Below, one piece after another: positions 45,432-53,438 of a DNA stretch of 64,000 bases. This DNA is from Pseudooceanicola pacificus (GTDB lineage: Bacteria; Pseudomonadota; Alphaproteobacteria; Rhodobacterales; Rhodobacteraceae). The position numbers were made by a program, and so were the translations under genes. The stretch lies in the NCBI RefSeq assembly GCF_009789075.1, contig NZ_WNXQ01000002.1:1-64000 (forward strand). Direction: 5' to 3'. The stretch's first letter is position 1, and every line of letters begins with the position of its first letter. The notes beneath the pieces are model-generated. The model searched no databases. It saw only the letters and a list, made by a program, of their open reading frames with translations, and was not told where the DNA came from.

Positions 45432-45773
45432 CTTTTTGTTTCAAATGGCATTGGCAGGGCCATTCGCCCTTCGGAGACTGGGCGCTTGCCGAAGAATGGG
45501 TCTCCGAAGGGCCCGTGTCTCTGTTCGAGTGCCCCTCGATGGTTACGGGACGGCGTGAAACATCCTCGCATTTACAATGGGTTGCCGGGTTCATGGGGTC
45601 GCCGCGTTCGCGAGATAATCCGGTAACGGAGACCGACACGAAGCTGCAGGGCGGTCGGAAGGATGGCTCCTGGCGGCCTATCACGATGTCAGCACGGCAC
45701 TGCGTGCGATCCGCAAGAAAGCGCTGATGACGGATCGGCTATAAAACGATAACGATTACAAAAAAGGGAACGG
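45432..45773. other. Gap between the tRNA terminator and the nuclease-like gene
   Basis: No complete gene was found. A 41-codon open end (45619-45744, stop TAA, with SEGWLLAAYHDVSTAL inside) looks protein-like but lacks a start and may be the tail of a lost gene. Base composition drops below the core genome from here. Confidence 0.4.
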
Positions 45774-46655
45774 GTGCGGATGAACCACCAAGCCTACTCG
45801 AACGGCATTCAGATAGAACAACTCGAAGGTGGCCTCCTGATACAACAAGGTGGCGAGGCCTACATTGCGCGATCCTGGCGTCTCACGCCCTCCGTCGATC
45901 ATTTGATCAGGACAGCAGCTGCCGGTGGGTTGGACTGGATGATCCGCTCGGATCACCCGCTTCGAAAAGCGCGATGGCCCAATGCGAGAGGGGTTGTCTA
46001 CTTGGCCTTCTCGGCGTCTCCTGATCTGCAATGGTCCGTCGCGATCGACACATTTCGCCCGGCGCGCGGTGACTTCGGTCATGCTGTCTTTAACGGCAAG
46101 TATCACGCGCAGTTTGTTACGCGGGGCATCCCGTTTGTCTTCGAGGGGCGCAACAAAACGTCGGGACATCTGGTCGTTGCCAGAGATTTCGTGATCCCGA
46201 CCCTTGTTGAATTGGCGGACTTCGATCACAGCGTCTTGACCCTCAACAGGACGCCACATCAAGGGGATGGCTTTACGACCGAATACGTGATCCAGCACAG
46301 CATACTTGCGAATTGGGAGCAGACGCCTTGGGCGGGACGTTACGACCTTGTTCAGGACGAATTCCCGGTCGATGGAGGGCTCTCTTCTCGGCGGATCGAC
46401 ATTCTGGGACGTGACCAGTTGACAGGAGATTGGCTCATAATCGAGCTAAAGCGCGCCGAAGCGAGGCCCGAAGCCGTGGAGCAGGTGGCGGATTACTTGC
46501 TCGCCCTCGGGAAGCGAGATGACTTTGTATACGGCAAATTGGAAGGAGTCTTAGTCGCCGAACGGATCCCAACCTCTGTCCGTTCATTGGCAAAGGCCGA
46601 GGGCATCACGGCTTACGAAATTGGGTGGCCGATGCAGCTTACGCGTGTCGCCTGA
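45774..46655 (+). CDS. PD-(D/E)xK nuclease-like protein
   Basis: The 293-residue protein contains, near residue 205-240, RRIDILGRD followed by DWLIIELKRAEA. The spacing of the Asp and the Glu-x-Lys on neighbouring strands is that of PD-(D/E)xK nucleases of the NucS/RecB-nuclease-like type. A helix with VEQVADYLLAL follows, as in those folds. The first 190 residues match nothing recognised. The start could be GTG 45774 or ATG 45780; AAAGGGAA is upstream. Codon and base use are clearly less GC-rich than the flanking core genes, which suggests transfer. Role unknown; DNA repair or defence are both possible. Confidence 0.6.
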   Translation: MRMNHQAYSNGIQIEQLEGGLLIQQGGEAYIARSWRLTPSVDHLIRTAAAGGLDWMIRSDHPLRKARWPNARGVVYLAFSASPDLQWSVAIDTFRPARGDFGHAVFNGKYHAQFVTRGIPFVFEGRNKTSGHLVVARDFVIPTLVELADFDHSVLTLNRTPHQGDGFTTEYVIQHSILANWEQTPWAGRYDLVQDEFPVDGGLSSRRIDILGRDQLTGDWLIIELKRAEARPEAVEQVADYLLALGKRDDFVYGKLEGVLVAERIPTSVRSLAKAEGITAYEIGWPMQLTRVA

Positions 46656-47039
46656 TCAGTCGAACACCCGCTCCGGCTGTTCGTGCCATGGCAGGGCCGC
46701 GACGTCGGTCAGTTTCAACAGGGTTACGGCGGGCACCTCGCGCTTGTAGACCAGTCGCTTGAGGACACCCGGCGCGAAATAGGTGAGCCGCGGCTGGCGG
46801 CTGACATGGCGTTCGGCCAGCCCCACGGCTTTTTCCAGATCGGTGACCGTATTGAACTCGTCAGCTTCCATGCTCCGCCGCCGGCCCCACGCCCGGCCGA
46901 TGGCGCGCGGGATATGCGGATCCTGCGTCCGGTCTTCGCTGGGCAGATAGGCGGCGGGCGGCATGATCTTCGGCCGCCCGTTTTGCTTGCGGACCTTGAG
47001 CGGCACGAAGATCTGGATGGACACGTCGGGTTTCATCAT
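46656..47039 (-). CDS. Helix-turn-helix accessory protein of a recombinase module
   Basis: This 127-residue frame starts MMKPDVSIQIFVPLKVRKQNG and ends VAALPWHEQPERVFD. The middle contains a helix-turn-helix-like stretch (TVTDLEKAVGLAERHVSRQ). Proteins of this layout commonly follow large serine recombinase genes in alphaproteobacterial islands. Its ATG overlaps the stop of the recombinase remnant upstream. The frame is open further upstream through unrelated scrambled DNA, so the long 220-residue version is an artefact. It may still be expressed. Function not established. Confidence 0.5.
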   Translation of the reverse strand: MMKPDVSIQIFVPLKVRKQNGRPKIMPPAAYLPSEDRTQDPHIPRAIGRAWGRRRSMEADEFNTVTDLEKAVGLAERHVSRQPRLTYFAPGVLKRLVYKREVPAVTLLKLTDVAALPWHEQPERVFD

Positions 47040-47200
47040 TCCGCCGCCGCCTTTTTTCGTGGCGCAATCATGTCGCGCATGACGCCCGAGACGCCGTCGG
47101 TCCGGACGTCGATGGCCAGCCCCTCGGACGTGACGGTGACCCAGCGCACCAGCAACTGCACGATCCGGGTCTGCTCTGCAGGGAACAGCTGGCCCCAGGC
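47036..47200 (-). pseudogene. C-terminal remnant of a large serine recombinase
   Basis: The minus strand reads AWGQLFPAEQTRIVQLLV and VTVTSEGLAIDVRTDGV, then a basic tail ending in KKAAAE. This is the typical C-terminal end of the resolvase/Recombinase family found in mobile islands. The catalytic resolvase domain and zinc ribbon are gone: upstream DNA belongs to another gene in another frame. Its stop overlaps the next gene as in intact modules. Confidence 0.65.
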
Positions 47201-47369
47201 GCAGGATGCGCGTCATATAGGACGTCGCGATCCCCTCCCGTTCGGCCAGTTCGGCGATGGTGGCGAACTCTCCTGACTCATACATCCGCTTCCAGCGGAA
47301 GGCGCGGGCTTCCGCCACCTGCTGAGTGTCGGCATCGCCGTCGCCACGCTGATTCTGATCCTCTCGTTT
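47199..47369 (-). pseudogene. Truncated helix-turn-helix gene joined to the recombinase remnant
   Basis: The minus strand encodes AEARAFRWKRMYESGEFATI followed by a clear helix-turn-helix (AELAEREGIATSYMTRILRL). It then breaks off exactly where the recombinase tail begins, in a different frame. It has no ATG and is missing its normal N- and C-terminal parts. The junction looks like a deletion between two related module genes. Confidence 0.55.
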
Positions 47370-47389
47370 CTAAGGTAACTTCCAGGCAG

Positions 47390-47536
47390 ATGACCGACCG
47401 GGGCCTCCTGGCCCGCGTCCGGCACGAGGGAATCGTATCCGGACCCTATCTCGATGTGAAACAGGTCTGGACCCTCGGAATAGGCCACACGGCCGCCACC
47501 GGTCTGCCCGATTCTGCCGCTATGCCGCGCGGCATG
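47390..47536 (+). pseudogene. N-terminal fragment of a phage-type lysozyme
   Basis: The ATG at 47390 is followed by GLLARVRHEGIVSGPYLD and then VWTLGIGHTAATGLP. This is the start of a T4-like lysozyme/endolysin with the catalytic Glu and the GIGHT motif. After PRGMGALVEWR the similarity stops, so the rest of the enzyme is lost. The frame stays open into the next gene, making one 451-codon fusion. Confidence 0.6.
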
Positions 47537-47674
47537 GGTGCTCTGGTCGAATGGCGCGTCGCGATGTCGGTGTCGTTCCGTCTGATCTCTCTGATTTCTT
47601 TGGATTTTTGGATTGCCTTCCGGCCAGCCACCGTGCTTGGCTTCAGCGGTATATTTGATCGCGTGGATTGTCTG

Positions 47675-48745
47675 ATGTCAGGATCGCTCCAAGCCAGTTT
47701 ACCGGAGAAATATTTTGTCGATGACTTGCCGGGCGCCGCGCTCGTCGGTGCGCGGTTGAACGGAATTCTGCAGAAGATCGAGGCGGGTGAGACGCTGACC
47801 TCCCTGGCGCAGGCGTTTCTGACGTTAGGTGAGCTCAACTCTCTTCTGGCGCTAGCGACCGGTCAGATCGATCGCCCTGCCTTCGAGGAGGCTGCGGCAC
47901 GCGAGCGGTCAGATCGTATCCAAAGCGCGAAGGACGAAGCCGACAGGGTGGCAGCCGAACAGGCCCGAAAGGCCGAGGCGATGGATGTCGCGGTCAAGGC
48001 GCGCTTCGCTGCAATGGAGAATGACCCCGTGCTGCGCCGCAAGCGCGAAGCCCGCGAGTTGCGGGATCGGTTCGGCATCGGCTTCATCGAGACAGAGCAC
48101 TATCCGCGTGCAATGCGGCTGCTAAAACAGGTAGCGAGCGGCGACCGCCTGGCGCATGTGGACGTCGCATGGTTGTCTACCGAGGCGGTGGACTGCTGGA
48201 CCGATGCGTTGCAGCAAGCATGGCATCGGATGGAAGCAGAAGCGCTCACCAAGGCATGGGAAGAAAGCCGCGATCCGTGGGACGCCGTAAATGCCAGTGC
48301 GCATTGGCGGAAGGCTGCTGAACCCCAGCGGGCGCTGGAGGTGACGGAGGCGGCGCTCGCCAAGGCGGGACGGAGCCCGAAACCGAGATCGGCGCTCTTG
48401 ACGACGCGCGGAGGCGCGATGCGCGATGGTGGTCGTCTCACCGAAGCCAGGACACTCGGGCTGGAGGCGCACGAACTGACTCCGGCCGATTTCAGGCCGT
48501 GCACCTTGCTTGGCGCTGTCTTTATGGGGCTTGGGGACCTCGCAGCCGGTCACGAGTGGTATGCAAAAGCCGAGGCAATGGGCGCCGAGCGCCGCGCCAT
48601 CGATCAGGATCTGCGGGCGCTGCTGATCCGTTCGGAACCCGATGCGCGAGATCGTATCCGGAACTATCTGCTCGAGCAGGATCCAGAGCGTTTCGCGTGG
48701 CTGCGAAAATGGAATCATATGGTCGCTGAGGAGCACCGGCGATAA
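47675..48745 (+). CDS. Hypothetical helical-repeat protein
   Basis: From the ATG at 47675 the 356-residue product has a globular start (PEKYFVDDLPGAALVGARLNG) and a charged coiled coil at about residues 75-130. The C-terminal half resembles TPR repeats, for example GGRLTEARTLGLEAHELTPA and GLGDLAAGHEWYAKAEAMG. TPR scaffolds bind partner proteins; no catalytic motif is visible. The frame is continuous with the lysozyme fragment upstream, so translation might begin at 47390 instead. Sitting beside a nuclease-like gene in an island it could belong to a defence cassette, but this is inference. Confidence 0.55.
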   Translation: MSGSLQASLPEKYFVDDLPGAALVGARLNGILQKIEAGETLTSLAQAFLTLGELNSLLALATGQIDRPAFEEAAARERSDRIQSAKDEADRVAAEQARKAEAMDVAVKARFAAMENDPVLRRKREARELRDRFGIGFIETEHYPRAMRLLKQVASGDRLAHVDVAWLSTEAVDCWTDALQQAWHRMEAEALTKAWEESRDPWDAVNASAHWRKAAEPQRALEVTEAALAKAGRSPKPRSALLTTRGGAMRDGGRLTEARTLGLEAHELTPADFRPCTLLGAVFMGLGDLAAGHEWYAKAEAMGAERRAIDQDLRALLIRSEPDARDRIRNYLLEQDPERFAWLRKWNHMVAEEHRR

Positions 48746-48802
48746 CCTGTGTAGGTGCCAGTTCATCGCTCGACCTATGGTCGAGCGATGAAAGCCACTC
48801 GA

Positions 48803-49063
48803 TCAGTCGAAAACCCGCCCTGGCTGCTCTTCCCACGGCAGGGACGCCACGAAGCACAGGTCATAGATGCTGATCGTCGAGGGCTCACGGCGGACGACCA
48901 GCCGCTCGACGACGTCCGGTGCCAGCCATGCGAGGCGGATCAGGCGGCTGGCGCAACGGTCGGACAGGCCCTCGTCGGCGGCGAGATCGGCGAGCGTGGC
49001 GACGTCGCCGCGTTCCAACCGCTGCCGCCAGCGCCAGGGACCTTCCGAAGCCGCTCATCTCGG
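48803..49063 (-). pseudogene. Second remnant of the helix-turn-helix module gene
   Basis: The minus strand encodes WRWRQRLERGDVATLADLAA with a helix-turn-helix-like segment (DEGLSDRCASRLIRLAWL) and ends VASLPWEEQPGRVFD. The end is closely similar to that of the gene at 46656. A stop codon precedes it and no ATG is available (only TTG at 49018), so the 5' part is missing. Confidence 0.5.
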
Positions 49064-49167
49064 CGTGATCCCTGCAGGCGGTCCCGGAGGATCAGCGTCG
49101 TGCATTTGCCCCGCCAAAGCGTTCTTCCGATCCCACTGCGGCAGGAAAACCTCGGTGTCACCAAGGG

Positions 49168-50667
49168 TTAGCCCCGGTGGCATTCGACCCGCACGGTCAA
49201 GGCCCGCCAGGTGCGACCGCGTTCGTCTTCGGGCAGGGGGCGGGCGTTGCGAGACTGGTTGATGACCGGCACCTCGTAGCGCTCCAGAAAATCGCGAGCA
49301 ACCGCGCCGCGGATCATGAAGGCGATGTTCTCGATGTTCTTGCCTAGGCTGACGGTGATGTTCGGCTTTGACACCACCACGCCGATCTGCGCGCCATCCG
49401 AGGACAGAACCGGCCCGCCCGAGTTGCCGGGCTGGACCGGCGCGGTCATCTGCATGTGGCGCCGGTCGCCAAAAAATCCGACCGTGCTGGACAACACGCC
49501 CGATGTCAGGTTCAGCGACTGCGAGTCCTGAAAGACCGGATAACCAAGCACGTATAGCTCGGCGCCAAGTTCGGGCGAGGTTTGCGAGAACCGCACCGGG
49601 TTGCGGCCCGCCAGCGAAGGCACGCGGATCAGCGATAGGTCGACCCGCGGGTCGGACCCGATCAGGATCGCGTCCTGGCCGAACACGGTCAGCCGGGCGC
49701 ACCCTTCGACGACATGGTGGTTGGACAGAACATGCCCCTGCAGCGACACGATGGAGCCCGACCCGGTGCCGCGCACCGTGTTCATCCAGGCGGCCTGTCC
49801 GCGCCCGACGCCTTCGCCGCGGGCGGCGCGGGCCTTGGTCTCGGTCTTGGAAAGGCCGGCGCTGTGGAAGGGCTCGAAACTGCCGAGGATCTCGGCGATC
49901 AGCGGGCGCATGGCGGTCACGCTGTCCTCGTCCAAACTGATCTCGACCCCGCGCAGCTGGCCGTTGGCGGTGGAGTATAGCGAATACTTTCGTCGCTCGG
50001 GTCCTTCCTCGTCCTTTTTCCGGACGCCGACCATCGCGGTGAAGCCGCCTTCGCTGCTGGTGACGAGAATGCGGTAGTCGTTCTTCTCGGCGGCCTGGCG
50101 CAGCATGGTTTCGGCCTGCGAGATCGACAGCGCCAGGTCGTAGCGTTCGATGGTCAACGCCATATTCGAGACATCCTGGCTGCGATAGCGGATGTGGCTG
50201 TCATTATCGCCCCAGGTATTGGGGTCGCCAAGGAAGCCTTTGGGCAGGCGCAGGCGGGTGCCCGTCCAATACTGATCCTCCAGCAGAAGGCGGGCGTCGC
50301 GGCGGGTGGCCGAGGCGCGCCTGTCCAGCGCGCGCAGCTGCGCGTCGGTCAGGTGGCCAGTGGCCTGCTCGCCGAATCCCTGCTGGAACAGCCGGATCGC
50401 CGCATCCAGTTCGCGCGTCGACTGCCCGTTGATCTGTCCGCGGTAAAGCCCGATCCACGAAAGTTTGGTCTGCAGGTCCTCCAGCCGGCCGGCCTGGCCG
50501 GTCCGGTTGGCGGGCAGGCCGATCATGGCCATCAGGTTGTCGGGCGCCGTCCGGGCGGCAGCCGGTCCCGCCCCCAGACCGGCCCCCAGACCTGCCAGCA
50601 GAACAGCAAGGGCAATGCACAGACGCATTGCCCTGCAAGCGTGCCGTATGCCGATCGTCGGTATCAT
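49168..50667 (-). CDS. Secreted trypsin-like protease with peptidoglycan-binding domain
   Basis: The 499-residue protein has a signal peptide (LCIALAVLLAGLGAGLGAGPAAA) and a PG_binding_1 domain (residues about 55-115, LSWIGLYRGQINGQSTREL). A spacer of unknown fold comes next, then a chymotrypsin/HtrA-like protease domain. The triad is visible: His318 in SNHHVVEG, Asp343 in RVDLSLIRV and nucleophile Ser416 in QPGNSGGP. It should act in the periplasm near the cell wall. The ATG overlaps the lipoprotein stop (ATGA), making it the last gene of the six-gene operon. No protease is part of the classic Tag system. Confidence 0.88.
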   Translation of the reverse strand: MIPTIGIRHACRAMRLCIALAVLLAGLGAGLGAGPAAARTAPDNLMAMIGLPANRTGQAGRLEDLQTKLSWIGLYRGQINGQSTRELDAAIRLFQQGFGEQATGHLTDAQLRALDRRASATRRDARLLLEDQYWTGTRLRLPKGFLGDPNTWGDNDSHIRYRSQDVSNMALTIERYDLALSISQAETMLRQAAEKNDYRILVTSSEGGFTAMVGVRKKDEEGPERRKYSLYSTANGQLRGVEISLDEDSVTAMRPLIAEILGSFEPFHSAGLSKTETKARAARGEGVGRGQAAWMNTVRGTGSGSIVSLQGHVLSNHHVVEGCARLTVFGQDAILIGSDPRVDLSLIRVPSLAGRNPVRFSQTSPELGAELYVLGYPVFQDSQSLNLTSGVLSSTVGFFGDRRHMQMTAPVQPGNSGGPVLSSDGAQIGVVVSKPNITVSLGKNIENIAFMIRGAVARDFLERYEVPVINQSRNARPLPEDERGRTWRALTVRVECHRG

Positions 50668-51446
50668 CCCAGCAGCACCTGCAACGCCTCGATCTCGGCG
50701 TTGACCTTGGACTCGCTGCGGGTCGAGACGGTGATCTGCTGGCTGCGCTCGCTCGACAGGCGGGCGACGTTCGGCGTCTTGGCGCGCGCGCCGGCCGAGT
50801 TGATGCCCTGCTGCGTGCGCGCGACCGAGCCGGTGACGTCGACAAAGGCGTCCAGACGCTGCCCGACACCGTTGAATGCGGCCGAGATCAGGCGGTTGTC
50901 CTGCGCCACCCAGACTTTGATCTGGTTCAGCTCAGAACGTGCGGCGGTCTTGGTGACCTTGCCCGACACAGCCCGGCTGCGCAGCGAGGCAAGCTGGCTG
51001 CTGCGGCAGTTGCGCAGGTTCTTCGCCGCCGTTCCGGTGCGCGTCAGCAACGCACGTTCCTTGCCGGCGTCTGCGTTCACATTGCCGAGCAGCGAATTGG
51101 CATCGGCCGATCGTTGAGCGACCTGCTTGTAATAGACCTCGCTATACCCGGCCAACCCGCCCAGCGAGGCCCCGATCAGGGCACCCTGCGCGCGGTTGTC
51201 GCTGCCGGCAACCGCCGCGCCCAGCACCGCGCCAATCAGCGCGCCGGCGATGGCGGCATTGGCCTGTTTCTGAAGGTCCGAGCGGCGCGATGCCTCGACA
51301 TCGGCCCGGAACTTCGAACAGGTGTCGGCGGCGTTCACGGCGCCGGGTGCAAGGGTGATCTGTTCATCGCACCCTGCGAGCGACAGGCTGGCGACAAGTG
51401 CGATGCAACCCGCCTTGCCGGTGTTGGAAAGAAGTTCGAAATTCAT
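50664..51446 (-). CDS. Glycine-zipper lipoprotein, TagQ-like by position
   Basis: The 260-residue protein has a lipoprotein signal with lipobox LAGC (lipid-modified Cys26). A glycine-zipper hairpin at about residues 66-100 (AGALIGAVLGAAVAG and GALIGASLGGLAGY) could insert in the outer membrane. The rest is helical and rich in Ser, Arg and Asn. In Pseudomonas the gene next to tagR encodes the outer-membrane lipoprotein TagQ, and this gene holds the same place here. Direct sequence similarity to TagQ could not be tested. Confidence 0.7.
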   Translation of the reverse strand: MNFELLSNTGKAGCIALVASLSLAGCDEQITLAPGAVNAADTCSKFRADVEASRRSDLQKQANAAIAGALIGAVLGAAVAGSDNRAQGALIGASLGGLAGYSEVYYKQVAQRSADANSLLGNVNADAGKERALLTRTGTAAKNLRNCRSSQLASLRSRAVSGKVTKTAARSELNQIKVWVAQDNRLISAAFNGVGQRLDAFVDVTGSVARTQQGINSAGARAKTPNVARLSSERSQQITVSTRSESKVNAEIEALQVLLG

Positions 51447-51470
51447 GATATACCTCCAAATGTCATCTGA

Positions 51471-53438
51471 TCATTGCCGTTGTTGATCCGGGAAGCGGCT
51501 GCGCCGCAGGTCGCGCACGCTGTCCAGCTGGTTGATCCAGCTGCGGCGCATGGTTTCGGTGACCTGACCCCGCGCGGCGCGGATCTCGGTCTGGTGAGTG
51601 GTGAAAAGATCGAGGTAGGGCCCGAAAACCTCGACGCCGAGGCCAGCATAGCCGCGCCTGGTCTCTGCCAGGCGGGCATCCACGAAGGCGGGCTCGAAGC
51701 TTGCGATCTTGGTCTGCATCTGCAGGTAGAGGTCAAAGGCAGCGTCGATCCGGGTCTGGTTGACCTCAAGCTGCTTGGCCGCCTCGGCCAGTGCATCGGT
51801 GATCTCGCGCGTCTGCGGGCGGCGGTCGCGCAATTCGCTGACGCGCTGCATGCCGGCGAACATGTTGCGCCCGATCCGGTCCATCAGGTTCGCGGTGGCG
51901 ACGGCCGATCGGGCGGACAGGCGGACCTCTTCGGATTTGCTTTCGCGGAGGCGGACGTTCATCCGGTCGATCTCGACCTGAAGCTGGGCGACGCGGTCCT
52001 TCAGCTGGCTCTGCGTCAGCGTCCCGACCGACACTTCGCGGCGCAGGCGGTTCAATTCGGCCTCCAGGTCCTTCGCGTTGGTGTCGTCATTGATGCCCAC
52101 GCCCTGATCCAGCAGCGTGCCGCGGCCCTGCATCATCGCCTCTTCCAGGGGGGTGTTGGCCAGCCCCTCGACGAAGTCGTTGCCGGCGTCGCGGCGGCCG
52201 ACGAAAACCGGGGCAGAGACCAGCAGCCGCGTGCCCATGGTGGCCGTGCGGCCTTCGCCGCGCGCGGTAAAAAGGGCCTGCGCCTCGACCCGGCGGCCGA
52301 CGGTGTTCTGTTCGCGCAGGAAAAGCGAGTTTCCGCCCTTGGTCACCACGCCGCCGACCTGTCCAGCCAGCCCGTCCGGGCGGGTCATGCGGAACAGGTC
52401 AAAGACGATCTCCTCGGCGTTGCACAGCGTGTCGAGCAGGCCGAAGGCATTGGGCCGGGTCATGCCGACCGGGGCCAGCCCTGCGGTTTCGCCGCGCGGA
52501 GGCTCGGCACATATCTCGGGCAGCAACGGCTGGACGGTCTGGCCGGTGTCCGGGTCCAGCACGCCGGGCAAGCGCAGGCTGCGGCTTTGCGGCGTCACCT
52601 GGCTGGCGCCACCGCGCGCTGCGAATTCCCACTCTGCCTCGGTGGGCAGGCGGACATAGCCGGTCGCGCCCTGTTCCCAGGGCAAGTCGGGGTTCTGGCC
52701 GGCCGCGATGCGTTCGCTATCGCGGGCGATCAGCCAGTTCGAATAGTCGCGCGAATAGCCGACCGCATCGAACCACGACAGGCCGCCCTGGGGCGGGATG
52801 CGGCGCAGCTCCATGTCGCGCAGACCTTGTTCAAGCGGCGCGCAGGCGGGGCCGGCGGGGTCGGCGGTCTCGGCGGCGGGCAGGTCGAAGAGGCCAAGCG
52901 CGCGTATCGACCACTGGACGGAGGTCAGCTCGTACTTGGCAAGGTAATAGGCGCGGGCGGTGGTGTCGGCGATGGCACCGCTGGTCAGGGGGCCGCTGGC
53001 CTGCGACAGCGAGAAAGCGCCCGAGACCGGCGTCGTCCAGGGCCCGTTTGAGAGCACGATCTGCGCGGATTCAGCGTCGATGTCGACACTGCGCCCGAAA
53101 CTGCCGTCGACCTGATCCAGCAGATGGTCCACCGGCACGTCAATGCGCTGAAAGATCATCGACCGCCCGCAGGGCATCGGCAGCGCCAGCACGGCTGGCA
53201 GGGTGGCGCCGCCGCGCCGCTCGGGGCAGGGGACGTTCGACAGGTCGCGCTGGTTCTTCGCAATCAGCTCTTCGCGCGCGCTGCGCCAGGCGGCCGGGTC
53301 GTCTACCAGGCACCAGCTGCCGCCGGTCGGGTCCGGCTGCGCCGCATCCTGTGCCGCTAGCGGCCGCGGTGTCAGGGGCCAGGTCAGCGCCGCAAGGCCG
53401 GCCAGCACCGCCAATGTCCCGCGAGCCCGTTCAGTCAT
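51471..53438 (-). CDS. Secreted SUMF1/formylglycine-enzyme-fold protein, TagR-like
   Basis: The 655-residue protein has a signal peptide (LAVLAGLAALTWPLTPRPLAAQ). A SUMF1 (FGE-sulfatase) fold lies at about residues 160-420: YYLAKYELTSVQW, GLSWFDAVGYSRDYSNWLIA, YVRLPTEAEWEFAARGG and a final NAEEIVFD region. A long predicted coiled coil (about 440-510) and helical tail end it. TagR of the T6SS phosphorylation pathway is a periplasmic SUMF1-fold protein that activates PpkA. The formylglycine-forming cysteines are not obvious, so a binding role is more likely than catalysis. Its ATG lies eight bases inside the end of the permease gene. Confidence 0.82.
   Translation of the reverse strand: MTERARGTLAVLAGLAALTWPLTPRPLAAQDAAQPDPTGGSWCLVDDPAAWRSAREELIAKNQRDLSNVPCPERRGGATLPAVLALPMPCGRSMIFQRIDVPVDHLLDQVDGSFGRSVDIDAESAQIVLSNGPWTTPVSGAFSLSQASGPLTSGAIADTTARAYYLAKYELTSVQWSIRALGLFDLPAAETADPAGPACAPLEQGLRDMELRRIPPQGGLSWFDAVGYSRDYSNWLIARDSERIAAGQNPDLPWEQGATGYVRLPTEAEWEFAARGGASQVTPQSRSLRLPGVLDPDTGQTVQPLLPEICAEPPRGETAGLAPVGMTRPNAFGLLDTLCNAEEIVFDLFRMTRPDGLAGQVGGVVTKGGNSLFLREQNTVGRRVEAQALFTARGEGRTATMGTRLLVSAPVFVGRRDAGNDFVEGLANTPLEEAMMQGRGTLLDQGVGINDDTNAKDLEAELNRLRREVSVGTLTQSQLKDRVAQLQVEIDRMNVRLRESKSEEVRLSARSAVATANLMDRIGRNMFAGMQRVSELRDRRPQTREITDALAEAAKQLEVNQTRIDAAFDLYLQMQTKIASFEPAFVDARLAETRRGYAGLGVEVFGPYLDLFTTHQTEIRAARGQVTETMRRSWINQLDSVRDLRRSRFPDQQRQ

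Noticed and set aside
45619-45744. 41-codon protein-like tail before the nuclease gene
   Set aside because: It has no start codon and no recognised family; kept only as a note on the intergenic stretch.
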